Source: Burkholderiales bacterium
Lineage (GTDB): Bacteria; Pseudomonadota; Gammaproteobacteria; Burkholderiales; Usitatibacteraceae
Length of the DNA stretch: 64,000 nucleotides
Assembly: GCA_025359985.1 (NCBI GenBank)
Contig: JANYDB010000020.1
Span: 1-64,000, forward strand
Direction of reading: 5' to 3'
Shown here: piece after piece, positions 9,861-19,486 of the stretch
How positions within the stretch are numbered: position 1 is the stretch's first letter
How the letters are laid out: each line of letters opens with the position of its first letter
The notes under the pieces: generated by a model
Told to the model about the DNA's origin: nothing
Database searches by the model: none
Seen by the model: only the letters and a program-made list of their open reading frames with translations
Program-made: the position numbers and the translations under genes

Positions 9861-9908
9861 GCAGATGTTATTCATGCGGCGCTGTTAATTCAGTGCTGGT
9901 TTAAATCG

Positions 9909-9938
9909 AAAAAAGCCACGAGTCATCGTGGCTTTTTT
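9909..9938. terminator. Strong bidirectional terminator after the esterase gene
   Basis: Perfect 13-bp inverted repeat AAAAAAGCCACGA / TCGTGGCTTTTTT with a GTCA loop, giving A-run, GC stem and T-run. It sits 48 bp after the autotransporter stop. Confidence 0.92.
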
Positions 9939-10069
9939 CTCTTCTTCTTTTTTCCCACTTTCACCAATAAGCATCATTTGTCATGCGGGTTTGTTGTGCC
10001 CGGGCGTGGCCGCTGGCAGACGGGCAAAAATCTGTTTTTGCTTTGATGGTGGTGTGCGATGATGAATAC

Positions 10070-10402
10070 ATGAAACGAATTTACACCGCATCCAATTTGC
10101 CTGATGCCCATATCGTACGAGACCTGCTGGGGCAGGCAGGCATACCGGCACATATTTTTAATGCCAACGCGATCGGAGCATTAGGCGATTTGCCGATGTC
10201 AGCGGCTTACCCGCAGGTGTGGATCACGCAGCTTCACCAAGCACAGCATGCGCTTGCCGTGATCGCGCATTATCAGCGGCAGGAGACGAACACCACTAAT
10301 AAGCTTTGTGCCGCCTGCAGCGAGACCAATCCGGGTGAATTTGAAATTTGCTGGAACTGTAATGCCGCGTTATCCAAGGCCATGCTGTTAGACAAAACCT
10401 AG
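10070..10402 (+). CDS. DUF2007 protein with C-terminal zinc ribbon
   Basis: 110 residues from the ATG at 10070 (MKRIYTASNLPDAHIVRDLL). The first 70 residues match the DUF2007 putative signal-transducing fold (domain starting KRIYTA, conserved Asp-Ala-His-Ile and AGIPAHIFN). The C-terminus has two CxxC pairs (LCAACSET and ICWNCNAA) forming a small zinc ribbon. Molecular role of DUF2007 is not known. Its 3' end overlaps the convergent SemiSWEET gene by 4 bp. Confidence 0.82.
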   Translation: MKRIYTASNLPDAHIVRDLLGQAGIPAHIFNANAIGALGDLPMSAAYPQVWITQLHQAQHALAVIAHYQRQETNTTNKLCAACSETNPGEFEICWNCNAALSKAMLLDKT

Positions 10403-10653
10403 TCAAATTTCAGTTTCATTGTGATAACGGCAAACGCCAGCACCAGCGTCACCACATTCGCAGCGATAATCGGGGTTGAATTTAGCATCAGGCCATATCC
10501 CAACCAAAAAATAACGCCCAGGGTAAAGATCACATACATGGGCAATGAAACATCCTTGGCCGAACGTGCTCGCCAAATCTTGATTACCTGCGGCACGAAA
10601 GCAAGCGTTGTACACGCGGCACCGATACTGCCTATCACATCAGTCAAATTCAT
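10399..10653 (-). CDS. SemiSWEET-family sugar transporter (PQ-loop, MtN3/saliva)
   Basis: 84 residues with three predicted membrane helices: about 5-25, 39-57 and 62-80. The PQ motif is visible as FVPQVIKIWRARSAKDVSLPMY, typical of bacterial SemiSWEETs that dimerise to form a sugar pore. The start lies 2 bp after the stop of the YhhQ-type gene, so the two are co-transcribed. The sugar carried cannot be told from sequence. Confidence 0.9.
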   Translation of the reverse strand: MNLTDVIGSIGAACTTLAFVPQVIKIWRARSAKDVSLPMYVIFTLGVIFWLGYGLMLNSTPIIAANVVTLVLAFAVITMKLKFD

Positions 10654-10655
10654 CG

Positions 10656-11396
10656 TCAGGTCTTAAGCGAGAAAGGCGTGAAGCGGGTGCTGCGATCAAA
10701 GTAATCTTCTGCTTCTGCGCGCTTGAGCGCTTTGACCAGCGCAATCGTGACCGGCAGCATCACCACTTCGACCAATACTTTCAGCGCCCATTGCGCGACC
10801 ATCACTTTGAGTATCAGATCGTTACTCCAGATTCCATAAAATGCAAGCGGGTAGAACAGCAGCGAATCTACACCCTCACCAAACACGGTGGAAACCACAA
10901 AACGCACGCCCATCCGCTTGCCATTTGCAGCGATTTTCATTTTAGCCAGCACATAGGAATTCACAAACTCCCCGCAAAAATAAGCGAGCATCGAGGCAAT
11001 CACAATTCGCGGGGTTTGACCAAACACAGTTTCATAGGCCCCTTGATTGAGCCAACCCGGTGCAGGCGGCAGCGCCACCACCACGCTTGCCATCAGGGCG
11101 GCAAACGCCATGGCACCAAACCCGGCCCAGATAACCTTGCGCGCGCGGGCATAACCATAAACCTCGGTGAGAATATCGCCGAACACATAAGACAGCGGAA
11201 AGAACAGCACGCCTGCACCAAAGGTGAACGCACCCAACCCGGGTAATTCAATTTGAGCGGCTTTGGCCGGCCCAATCAAGTTTGAACACAAATACACCGC
11301 CACAAAACCAACCATCACCAGATCATAATACCGATAGCTGCGCTGTACGCGTGGCGCAGAATTAGCAGACGACGGTGACGAGTTTATAGGGTTCAA
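10656..11396 (-). CDS. yhhQ: Queuosine precursor transporter (YhhQ/VUT family)
   Basis: About 246 residues with six or so membrane helices. The stretch YYDLVMVGFVAVYLCSNL starts the conserved domain, and FFPLSYVFGDILTEVYGY is the family hallmark (PF02592). E. coli YhhQ imports preQ0/preQ1. The start is uncertain: no suitable ATG exists, and I chose TTG at 11396 because a GGAG sits 8 nt upstream; a GTG at 11438 is also in frame. queF, which makes preQ1 from preQ0, lies at 51.8 kb in this window. Confidence 0.88.
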   Translation of the reverse strand: MNPINSSPSSANSAPRVQRSYRYYDLVMVGFVAVYLCSNLIGPAKAAQIELPGLGAFTFGAGVLFFPLSYVFGDILTEVYGYARARKVIWAGFGAMAFAALMASVVVALPPAPGWLNQGAYETVFGQTPRIVIASMLAYFCGEFVNSYVLAKMKIAANGKRMGVRFVVSTVFGEGVDSLLFYPLAFYGIWSNDLILKVMVAQWALKVLVEVVMLPVTIALVKALKRAEAEDYFDRSTRFTPFSLKT

Positions 11397-11571
11397 ACGA
11401 GCTGCTCCGACTAGGTAAAAGGCTATGTAAGCAACCACCGCAAAGTGGCTAATGTTGATGAAATATTTTCTGGCGCGGCGCGCTTTTAATGCATTGATTT
11501 ATGGCGAGCATTGTAAACGTTGAATGACATTATTTATGCCTGATTTTTACACACTTGTTTCCCGATTTGCA

Positions 11572-12348
11572 TTACCTCCGCTGACGCACCATCTCAAATA
11601 ATGTAATCGCCGCACAGGCTGCCGCATTCAGTGATTCCATCGGGCCTGGCATCGGAACAGTCACTGAATGTGATGCGGCGCTAATCAGCGCCGCCGATAA
11701 ACCGCTGCCTTCATTACCAATCAGGAAGGCGGTCGGCTGCGTTAACTGACAGTCGTAAAGCGTTTGCGCCGCCTGCGGTACCAGCGCCAGTGACTGGCCT
11801 TGGTAGCGTGACACCCAGTCCACCACCTCTACGCCCTCCACCATATTCAGCGCAAAGTGCGCACCCTGCCCGGCGCGCAGCACTTTAGGCGACCAGCAAA
11901 ATGCACAGGTTTTTGACAGCACCACCTCACGCACTCCCGCCGCGGCAGCGCTGCGCAGCATGGAGCCCACGTTACCCGGGTCTTGAACATCCTCCAGCAC
12001 CAGCACGGCATCGGCATTAAGCGGTACCGGACGGGCGCTGGGCGTGGACACCATGGCGAGTACGCACGCCGGGGATTCCAGGCTGGATGCCAGCGCCATC
12101 AAGGCATCTGACAGCACATTTATGTGACGTGCATCATGCCGCGCCATGAGTTGTACCACCTCTGGTTGGGCAAGCGCTGATTCTGCCACCGCAAGCGTAT
12201 GCACCGGCCCGAGTAAATCAGCATAAGCGCGCACCAAATGGATGCCGTCGAGCACGGTCAACCGCGCCTTCTTGCGTTCACGTGATGAATGCGCGAGCGC
12301 GATGAGCTGTTTGGCAAACGCATTATCGCGGGAGTGAATGGTTTTCAT
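11572..12348 (-). CDS. SPOUT (TrmH/SpoU) family rRNA methyltransferase
   Basis: 258 residues. The N-terminal part (to about 95) is the SpoU substrate-binding region. The SPOUT knot motifs follow: motif 1 [17 protein letters not shown], motif 2 [11 protein letters not shown] and motif 3 [18 protein letters not shown]. These enzymes 2'-O-methylate rRNA or tRNA with S-adenosylmethionine; the target base is unassigned. It overlaps rnhB by 4 bp (ATGA) as the last gene of the lpx operon, a common betaproteobacterial order. Confidence 0.92.
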   Translation of the reverse strand: MKTIHSRDNAFAKQLIALAHSSRERKKARLTVLDGIHLVRAYADLLGPVHTLAVAESALAQPEVVQLMARHDARHINVLSDALMALASSLESPACVLAMVSTPSARPVPLNADAVLVLEDVQDPGNVGSMLRSAAAAGVREVVLSKTCAFCWSPKVLRAGQGAHFALNMVEGVEVVDWVSRYQGQSLALVPQAAQTLYDCQLTQPTAFLIGNEGSGLSAALISAASHSVTVPMPGPMESLNAAACAAITLFEMVRQRR

Positions 12349-13010
12349 GTCGGGTTATTGATGGGCGAAGCAGTCAGGTTTAATGTTGCCTGTGCCATCA
12401 TGGTGCGTAGTGGCGCAAAACTTTGACGATGCAAGGGACAAGGACCATGTTCTTTGAGTGCCCGAATATGTTCAGCCGTGCCATAGCCTTTATGTTTGGC
12501 AAATCCGTATTGCGGATAGCGTTCATGCAGCATCACCATTTCTACATCGCGGGCCGTTTTGGCGAGGATCGATGCGGCCGAAATTTCCTGCACCAGTCGA
12601 TCACCTTCAACAATGGCGCGACTTTTGTACTTAATTTTCGGGACATGCAAACCATCCACCAGCACTTCGTCGGGCTTGTGTTCGGACGCATCGGAAAGCC
12701 CTTCAACTGCACGCTTCATGGCCAGCAGTGTCGCTTGCAAAATATTGATCGTATCAATTTCTGTGACATCAGCGAAGGCCACGCAATAAGCTAGCGCATG
12801 CCCGCGAATGTCGATAGCCAACTGATCGCGGCGCTTGGCTGAAAGCATTTTGGAGTCTGCTAATCCGGCGATAGGTTGAGTCGCATCAAGAATCACCGCC
12901 GCCGCGAATACCGCACCTGCGAGTGGCCCCCGCCCGGCCTCATCAACGCCGCAAATCAGCATGCTGCGCTGGATGATGTGGGGGCGCATACGGTGAGCAG
13001 CAATGGTCAA
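12345..13010 (-). CDS. rnhB: Ribonuclease HII
   Basis: Cuts the RNA strand of RNA-DNA hybrids and starts removal of misincorporated ribonucleotides. The catalytic [10 protein letters not shown] motif follows ICGV, and the later acidic residues occur in DEVLVDG and in [12 protein letters not shown]. The full open frame starts with TTG at 13010, which overlaps the lpxB stop as TTGA. ATGs at 12989 and 12962 are alternatives; none has a strong ribosome binding site. Length 199-221 residues depending on start, normal for the family. Confidence 0.95.
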   Translation of the reverse strand: MTIAAHRMRPHIIQRSMLICGVDEAGRGPLAGAVFAAAVILDATQPIAGLADSKMLSAKRRDQLAIDIRGHALAYCVAFADVTEIDTINILQATLLAMKRAVEGLSDASEHKPDEVLVDGLHVPKIKYKSRAIVEGDRLVQEISAASILAKTARDVEMVMLHERYPQYGFAKHKGYGTAEHIRALKEHGPCPLHRQSFAPLRTMMAQATLNLTASPINNPT

Positions 13011-14203
13011 GCGGCGGCAGCTTGTTGATCGGTGGTCACGTGTGAAACGTGACTGCCGCGCTCAATCAGGCGCGCTAAAAAAGGCCGTAATGCTTCGCGC
13101 ACACGGTCTGCATTGTTGACGGCGAGCGACGCGTGGATTTCAGCAAAACGTTCACGCAGGCGCTCAGCAGCGTCTGGATGCGCTAACCAGTTGCCTAGTG
13201 CGTGGGCCAGGTTTTCAGCGGTAGCGTCGTCCTGCAGCAGCTCCGGGACTAACCATTCACCGGCCAAAATATTGGGCAATCCGACATACGGCAAATAGGC
13301 TTTTTTCTTCATTAACCGATAGGTGGTGGGCGACATGCGATAGGCAATCACATGCGGGCAGCGCAGCAACGCAGCTTCCAGCGTGGCAGTACCGCTGGCG
13401 ACCAGTGCAACATCAGCCGCCGCCAACGCAAAATTAGCGTGGCCAAATAAAATCTGCAGTGGCAAGTCCTGCGCGTTCAATTTCCATTGCGCGGCCTCAA
13501 ACTGCTCGCGCGTTTCACGCGTGGCGAGCGGCACCAGGAAACGAGCCTGCGGAAATTTTTTCAATAATTCTTTGGCGGTTTCAATAAACAGCTCAGCATG
13601 ATAATCCAGCTCGGTTTGACGGCTCCCCGGCAATAACGAGACGATCATTTCATCCGGCTTGATACGTAATTGCGCACGGGCCTGATCACGCTGCCAAATC
13701 TGCGGCACATTATCTGCCGTAGGATGGCCGACAAATGTCGCAGCGATACCCTCTTTGGCGTAAATTGCTGGCTCAAACGGAAACACAGTCAGCATATGGT
13801 CGACCGCGCCCTTGATTTTATGAATGCGCTCACCGCGCCAGGCCCAAATGGACGGGCTCACATAATGGATGGCCGGTATACCGGCGGCCTTAAGTGCGCG
13901 CTCCAACCCCAGATTAAAATCGGGGGCATCAATGCCAATAAATGCGGCGGGCGGGTCTTTGAGAAAACGATCCTTGAGGCCATTTCGAATCGACAAAATC
14001 TCGCGATAACTTTTCAATACTTCGACGTAGCCACGCACCGCCAGCTTTTCCATCGGATACCAGGAGGTTGCACCCGCTGATTGCATTTTGGGACCTGCGA
14101 TACCGACAAACTCGAGCTGTGGATAGTCCTGCTTCAACGCCTTGATCAGCAAGGCACCCAATAAGTCACCGGAGGTTTCGCCGGCTACGATGCCAATTTT
14201 CAT
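13007..14203 (-). CDS. lpxB: Lipid-A-disaccharide synthase
   Basis: 398 residues from the ATG at 14203 ([19 protein letters not shown]). A peripheral membrane GT19 glycosyltransferase joining UDP-diacylglucosamine and lipid X. Conserved blocks include [41 protein letters not shown] and [11 protein letters not shown]. The start is 7 bp after the lpxA stop. The enclosing lpxD-fabZ-lpxA-lpxB order is canonical. Confidence 0.97.
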   Translation of the reverse strand: MKIGIVAGETSGDLLGALLIKALKQDYPQLEFVGIAGPKMQSAGATSWYPMEKLAVRGYVEVLKSYREILSIRNGLKDRFLKDPPAAFIGIDAPDFNLGLERALKAAGIPAIHYVSPSIWAWRGERIHKIKGAVDHMLTVFPFEPAIYAKEGIAATFVGHPTADNVPQIWQRDQARAQLRIKPDEMIVSLLPGSRQTELDYHAELFIETAKELLKKFPQARFLVPLATRETREQFEAAQWKLNAQDLPLQILFGHANFALAAADVALVASGTATLEAALLRCPHVIAYRMSPTTYRLMKKKAYLPYVGLPNILAGEWLVPELLQDDATAENLAHALGNWLAHPDAAERLRERFAEIHASLAVNNADRVREALRPFLARLIERGSHVSHVTTDQQAAAA

Positions 14204-14210
14204 AATATTT

Positions 14211-14990
14211 TTAGCGCACAATGCCGCGTGTGCTGGCGGCGAGAAAATCTGACAATATTTTTATTTCTAATGCGCCTGGCGCTTGTTTTGCCAATTCATC
14301 TTTTGCCTCAGCAAAGCTGAGCCCGTCTCGATACAGGGTTTTGTATGCTTGCTTGATATGGGCAATTTGCTCCGAGGTAAAACCGCGTCGCTTAATCCCC
14401 TCTGTGTTGACCCCGGCCACCACCAGCGGCTGTCCACCCACCGTCACATAAGGTGGAATATCCATCAACACCACGCTCGATACACCGCACATCGCGTGGG
14501 CGCCGATTTTTACGAACTGATGCACGCCAGTAAATCCACCGAGCGTTGCCCAATCACCGACTTGAACATGCCCTGCCAGCTGTGTGCAATTGGCAATCGT
14601 GGTGTGGCTACCCACCACGCAATCATGCGCGATATGCACATACGCCATCAACCAGTTATCGTTGCCGATGCGGGTCACACCCTGATCCTGCACGGTGCCA
14701 CGATTGAAACTGCAGTATTCGCGAATCGTGTTGCGATCACCGATTTCAAGCTGTGTCGGCTCACCCTGATATTTTTTATCCTGATTCGCTTCACCTAATG
14801 ACACGAAATGATAAATGCGATTATCTACACCAATCCGGGTATGGCCTGTCAGCACACAGTGGTGACCGACGGCAGTGCCTGCGCCGATTTCAACATCCCC
14901 ATCAATAACGGTATAAGCCCCAATACTGACGTTTACGCCCAGTTTGGCGCGTGGATCAATAACTGCCGTGGGATGAATCGAGCCTGACAT
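14211..14990 (-). CDS. lpxA: UDP-N-acetylglucosamine acyltransferase
   Basis: 259 residues, starting [18 protein letters not shown]. This start is favoured because its ATG overlaps the fabZ stop as TAATG; a further upstream in-frame start would give 8 extra residues. The enzyme adds the first acyl chain in lipid A synthesis. The left-handed beta-helix hexapeptide repeats fill the first 190 residues, and the catalytic His lies in VHIAHDCVVGSHT. The C-terminal helical domain is complete. Confidence 0.97.
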   Translation of the reverse strand: MSGSIHPTAVIDPRAKLGVNVSIGAYTVIDGDVEIGAGTAVGHHCVLTGHTRIGVDNRIYHFVSLGEANQDKKYQGEPTQLEIGDRNTIREYCSFNRGTVQDQGVTRIGNDNWLMAYVHIAHDCVVGSHTTIANCTQLAGHVQVGDWATLGGFTGVHQFVKIGAHAMCGVSSVVLMDIPPYVTVGGQPLVVAGVNTEGIKRRGFTSEQIAHIKQAYKTLYRDGLSFAEAKDELAKQAPGALEIKILSDFLAASTRGIVR

Positions 14991-15523
14991 TATGCAATCG
15001 ACCGCATGGTGCACAGCAGCTCAGCCTCGCAGGCGAGTTTGCCCTCAACATGAGCCTGCACCGCAAACTTGACCAGTCCGCGTTTTTCCAGCAGAACTCT
15101 TGCGGTCATGATGAGCGTATCACCCGGTACTACCGGACGTTTGAAGCGCGCGCCGTCTATACCGGCCAGGTAAACTACGTTATTTTCATCTGTTTTTTGA
15201 CCGGTACTTTTGAGCGAAAGCAGCGCAGCCGTTTGGGCGAGAGCCTCAACTATCAAGACGCCGGGCATCACCGCGTAGTGTGGAAAATGGCCCTGAAAAA
15301 ACGGTTCATTGATACTGACGTTCTTGATCGCCTTGATATGCTCTCCCGGGATGAGCTCGATTACGCGATCCACCAGCAAAAACGGATAACGATGCGGAAG
15401 ATACCGCTTGATTTCATCGCTTTGCATAACGACATTTAACGGGATGACGGGCAATCCAGCTGACTGTGCGGCGGGCTGTGCGGCAGCTTGTGCAACAGGC
15501 GCGTTGGTGGTGGGTTCATGCAT
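14990..15523 (-). CDS. fabZ: 3-hydroxyacyl-ACP dehydratase FabZ
   Basis: 177 residues, longer than the usual 145-150. The hot-dog core starts at about 34 with the catalytic His in [14 protein letters not shown]; the catalytic Glu is in [13 protein letters not shown]. The first 32 residues are Ala/Gln-rich and unconserved. The long start is still supported: it overlaps the lpxD stop as TAATG and has a GGAG site 7-8 nt upstream. A start at 15427 ([10 protein letters not shown]) would give the usual length. It supplies unsaturated acyl-ACP for fatty acid elongation. Confidence 0.96.
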   Translation of the reverse strand: MHEPTTNAPVAQAAAQPAAQSAGLPVIPLNVVMQSDEIKRYLPHRYPFLLVDRVIELIPGEHIKAIKNVSINEPFFQGHFPHYAVMPGVLIVEALAQTAALLSLKSTGQKTDENNVVYLAGIDGARFKRPVVPGDTLIMTARVLLEKRGLVKFAVQAHVEGKLACEAELLCTMRSIA

Positions 15524-16524
15524 TACTTTTCTCCAGAATTTTTCAGTGCTTTTGCCAGCCTGTCAAGGTTGCGAATATGCACTGTATTTTTTAGCCAGTC
15601 ACGATGCGTCATGTGCGGAATGCCCGATGTGTAAGTGCCCGGTTCGGTAATTGATTTTGTTACAAAGGTAGTAGCAGAAATAATGGCGTCATCACAAATA
15701 TGAAGATGTCCGATAATGGATGCAGCACCACCGATCATCACATGCCTGCCAATATGCGTGCTGCCTGCAATGCCCACACAGCCTGAAATCACAGTGTGAT
15801 CACCGATGGTGCAATTATGGCCTACCTGCACTTGATTATCGATTTTTACGCCGTTGCCAATAGTTGTGTCATCCATGGCGCCGCGATCAACTGTCGTATT
15901 TGCACCTAGCTCGCAATCATCACCGATGATGACCCGCCCGGTTTGCGGAATCTTGATCCACTGGCCGTTATCGGGTGCAAAACCGAATCCGTCCGCGCCG
16001 ATGACCACACCTGAATGTACGATAACCCGTTCGCCTATTCGGCAGTCCGCATAAATCGTTACGCGTGCACTCAATGCCGAGCCTGCGCCAATCACGGTGT
16101 TTTCGCCTATGATGCAGCCCGCGCCCACGCGTGCACCTTCGCCAATAATTGCGCCTCGGCCCACCGAAACAAATTCAGCGATCTCAGCCGTAGGCGCAAT
16201 CCAAGCACCCGCATGAATTACTGCACTGGAATGGATGCCCGCCACTACACCACGCGCCGGATTAAACAATTGCGCGACGCGGGCAAAGTAGGCGTAGGGA
16301 TTGGCAGCGACGATTCGGGGTTTGTCGGTAACTTCAACATCTTTTAAGCCGACAATCACGGCGCCCGCACTGGATGTTGCCAAGGCAGTTCGATAACGGG
16401 GATTAGCCAGGAAGGTAATGCAATTAGCGGCAGCATTTTCAATCGTGCCCACCCCCACAAGCGGCTGGCTGACTTCACCTTGAGCTTCGCCGCCTAGTTT
16501 GCTGATCAGATCAAGGAGTAGCAT
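15523..16524 (-). CDS. lpxD: UDP-3-O-acylglucosamine N-acyltransferase
   Basis: 333 residues. An N-terminal uridine-binding domain (ITFLANPRY) is followed by a left-handed beta-helix of hexapeptide repeats and a C-terminal helix ([16 protein letters not shown]). The catalytic His lies in the [12 protein letters not shown] region. It adds the second (amide-linked) acyl chain to lipid A precursor. Start 60 bp after skp; ends in the TAATG overlap with fabZ. Confidence 0.97.
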   Translation of the reverse strand: MLLLDLISKLGGEAQGEVSQPLVGVGTIENAAANCITFLANPRYRTALATSSAGAVIVGLKDVEVTDKPRIVAANPYAYFARVAQLFNPARGVVAGIHSSAVIHAGAWIAPTAEIAEFVSVGRGAIIGEGARVGAGCIIGENTVIGAGSALSARVTIYADCRIGERVIVHSGVVIGADGFGFAPDNGQWIKIPQTGRVIIGDDCELGANTTVDRGAMDDTTIGNGVKIDNQVQVGHNCTIGDHTVISGCVGIAGSTHIGRHVMIGGAASIIGHLHICDDAIISATTFVTKSITEPGTYTSGIPHMTHRDWLKNTVHIRNLDRLAKALKNSGEK

Positions 16525-16584
16525 ACTTTAGGGTTTCTTCGCGGCACCATCGTTGCACCGCTACGCTTTGAGCGGGCGGCGGAG

Positions 16585-17097
16585 TTATTTATCAGCCAGC
16601 GCCTTTATCACTTTGTCAGTAATGTCGACGCGCGGACTGAAGAAAACCACGTCCTGCAGGATGAGATCAAATTTTTCTTTTTCGGCGATATCAATAATGA
16701 CTTTTTGTGCACGTTCCTGCAGCGACACAAACTCTTCCTGCTGGCGCAGCGTGAAGTCTTCACGATACTCGCGCTGAATGCGCTGAAAATCCCGCGTCAA
16801 CTGGGCAAGCTGGCGTTCTTTGACCATGCGATCAGCCTCAGGCAGCGTAACGGATTCTTTCAGCAGCGTCGCATCCATGTCGCGACCCTGTTTTTGCAAC
16901 TTGTCCAGCTCTGCTTTGCGAGTGGAAAATTCCTTTTCCAGTTTGGCCTGCGAACGCTTGGCAGGTGCTGATTCACGCACGATACGCTCGCGGTCAACAA
17001 AACCAATTTTGGCATCGCTCGCGTTCGCAACCGCTGCTGTTGCCAACAACATGGTTGATAAAAATAACAAAGTATTTTTAACCATATCCTTATGCAT
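16585..17097 (-). CDS. skp: Periplasmic chaperone Skp (OmpH family)
   Basis: 170 residues from the ATG at 17097, which has AAGGTGG 5 nt upstream; ATGs at 17115 and 17085 are alternatives. A Sec signal peptide (VKNTLLFLSTMLLATAAVANA) precedes the mature start AKIGFVDRERIVRES. The middle is a charged coiled coil (about 60-130), the tentacle region that holds unfolded outer membrane proteins. It lies between bamA and lpxD as in most proteobacteria. Confidence 0.94.
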   Translation of the reverse strand: MHKDMVKNTLLFLSTMLLATAAVANASDAKIGFVDRERIVRESAPAKRSQAKLEKEFSTRKAELDKLQKQGRDMDATLLKESVTLPEADRMVKERQLAQLTRDFQRIQREYREDFTLRQQEEFVSLQERAQKVIIDIAEKEKFDLILQDVVFFSPRVDITDKVIKALADK

Positions 17098-17140
17098 ATT
17101 CGCCACCTTTTTCATGCCTGCCTGCTGTAAATACTGACCA

Positions 17141-19447
17141 CTAAAACGCGCGTCCCAGTAAAAATTGGAAGCGCTCTGGACGATCACCGTCCTGAATCTT
17201 GATCGGTTTCGCCAAACTGAATTTAAGCGGCCCAACCGGTGAAAACCAGCTCACGGCCACGCCAAATGATGAGCGCAAATCCCTGAAGGTAATCCTTTCA
17301 TTGGCACCGAATACATTACCAGCATCAATAAATGCGGAAATGCGCACCGATTTGTCTGTCTTCACACCGGGCATCGGAAACAGCAGCTCAAGATTGGTCA
17401 CGAACCGTTTGCTGCCGCCCAAAAATTCATTGGTATTAAAGTCGCGTGGGCCAAGGGAGCTTTGCAGAAAACCGCGTACGGAATCGACACCCCCCGCGTA
17501 AAAATTCTTGAAGAACGGCAGCGGCTTGCCACCATAGCCGCCTGCATAACCCACCTCAATATTGCCCGAAAACACAATAGGGCCCCAAACCGGCCGCAGG
17601 TATTGCGCCTTGGTTTGTACACGATAATATTTAATATCGCCGCCAGGCAAACCTGCTTCTCCGCTCACCTCAAGCACATAGCCGCGTGACGGAAAATAAA
17701 TGCTGTCACGCGTATCACGCGAGTAACCCAAAGCGCCACGCAGCGTGTTGCTTTTGGCGCCAAAGGTATTAACGTAAGCAAGGTAGCGTTGCGGACTGAA
17801 CTGATCAAGTTTTAAATTGGTCAATTCCCAGCCCAACCCGAAGTTGATCGAATCATATTCCGTCACCGGCACGCCAAACCGAACGCCCGCGCCAGAGGTG
17901 GTTGAACTGAAGTCACCAGTGGATAAAGTGGCTGTATCGAGGGTGCGATGGTAAACATCAAAGCCCCGCGAAATGCCGTCCGCTGTCCAATAAGGGTCCA
18001 AAAATGAAATCTGATAAACCTTGCTGACCCGACTATTGTTGATCTGGAATGAGAGCTGGTTGCCGGTTCCGAAAATATTGGCTTGGGAAACTGAAGCATT
18101 CAAACTGAGCTTTTCGGATTGCGAAAATCCCACACCAAACTGCAGGCTACCGGTATTGCGTTCTTTGACCGTAATATTTATATCACGCTGATCGCTGGTG
18201 CCACTTACCGGAGGCGTATCAACCGTCACTTCTTCAAAGAAACCGGTTCGCTCCAGACGCTCTTTAGAGCGATTGATTTTGTCGATCGAATACCAGCCTG
18301 CTTCCAGCTGACGAATTTCGCGGCGCACCACTTCATCACGGGTGCGGGAATTGCCCTGCACATTGATGCGGCGCACGTAAATACGTTTGCCCGGATCAAC
18401 AAACAACGTAAACAAGGCGGTGCGCTTTTCTTTATCAAGCTCGGGCACAGGATTGATGTTGGAATCCGAGTAGCCGTCATTGCCGAGGCGATCCGTAATC
18501 CGTTTGACGGAATCAACAATTTTTTGACGGGAAAAAGTTTCGCCCTCCTTGAACAACAGCAAGGCGCGCATTTCATCTTCAGGGATTTTTAAATCGCCTT
18601 GAAATTTTGCCCCCGCAATCGTATAAACCGGGCCTTCGGTAATGGTGATGGTGATGTAAATCTTTTCTTTATCCGGCGTGATCGAGACCTGTGTAGAGTC
18701 AATTGAAAACTCAAGATAGCCACGGTTCAGGTAATAAGAGCGCAGTTTTTCCAGATCGCCCGACAGTTTTTGCTTCGAGTATTGATCGTCTTTGGTAAAA
18801 AATGAAAACCAGCCGCCGGTTGATAACTCAAACTCTTTGATCAGCGTGCTCTCTGAAATTGCATTTGCGCCAATGATATTGATGTCTACAATTTTGGAAA
18901 CATCGCCCTCTTCAATCGCAAAGGTTAGCGATACCCGGTTCCGCTCCAGTGGAGTGACAGTAGTGGTGACCTTGGCTGAGTAAAAACCACGACTAGTGTA
19001 CTGACGCTTGATTTCTTTTTCGGCGCGGTCAAGCAGCGAACGGTCAAAAATTTTGGCTTCTGAAATGCCGGCCTGTTTCAAGCCGTCTTTCAGATTGTCT
19101 TTGGTAAATTCTTTTGCGCCGCTGATATCGATCTGCGCGATCGCCGGGCGCTCTACCACGAACACCACGAGCACATCGTTCTCAACTTCCAGCCGCACAT
19201 CCGTATAAAAACCGGTGGCATACAGCGCTTTTATCGCGGCGGCGGCTTTGTCGTCATCGACGCGCTCGCCGACCTTGACCGGCAAATAGCTGAAGACCGT
19301 ACCGGCTTCGGTGCGCTGAACACCTTCAACACGAATATCGCGGATAACGAATGGCTGGATCGCAAAGGCGGCGGCAGAAAATAATCCGCTCAGCAATAGC
19401 GCAAGCAAGTGGGAAGTAGGACGGGAGTGGAGAGAAGCAAAACGCAT
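17141..19447 (-). CDS. bamA: Outer membrane protein assembly factor BamA
   Basis: 768 residues. The signal peptide ends near AAAFA, then five POTRA domains (about 25-420; first one starts FVIRDIRVEGVQRTE), then a 16-strand barrel with the VRGFLQSSLGPRD loop-6 motif (the VRGF/Y signature) and a terminal Phe (LGRAF). BamA inserts beta-barrel proteins into the outer membrane. The ATG at 19447 is used; a TTG one codon upstream is also open. Confidence 0.98.
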   Translation of the reverse strand: MRFASLHSRPTSHLLALLLSGLFSAAAFAIQPFVIRDIRVEGVQRTEAGTVFSYLPVKVGERVDDDKAAAAIKALYATGFYTDVRLEVENDVLVVFVVERPAIAQIDISGAKEFTKDNLKDGLKQAGISEAKIFDRSLLDRAEKEIKRQYTSRGFYSAKVTTTVTPLERNRVSLTFAIEEGDVSKIVDINIIGANAISESTLIKEFELSTGGWFSFFTKDDQYSKQKLSGDLEKLRSYYLNRGYLEFSIDSTQVSITPDKEKIYITITITEGPVYTIAGAKFQGDLKIPEDEMRALLLFKEGETFSRQKIVDSVKRITDRLGNDGYSDSNINPVPELDKEKRTALFTLFVDPGKRIYVRRINVQGNSRTRDEVVRREIRQLEAGWYSIDKINRSKERLERTGFFEEVTVDTPPVSGTSDQRDINITVKERNTGSLQFGVGFSQSEKLSLNASVSQANIFGTGNQLSFQINNSRVSKVYQISFLDPYWTADGISRGFDVYHRTLDTATLSTGDFSSTTSGAGVRFGVPVTEYDSINFGLGWELTNLKLDQFSPQRYLAYVNTFGAKSNTLRGALGYSRDTRDSIYFPSRGYVLEVSGEAGLPGGDIKYYRVQTKAQYLRPVWGPIVFSGNIEVGYAGGYGGKPLPFFKNFYAGGVDSVRGFLQSSLGPRDFNTNEFLGGSKRFVTNLELLFPMPGVKTDKSVRISAFIDAGNVFGANERITFRDLRSSFGVAVSWFSPVGPLKFSLAKPIKIQDGDRPERFQFLLGRAF

Positions 19448-19486
19448 CAATAATTAACCTGTGCATCGATCCTGTGTTGCCGGAAA

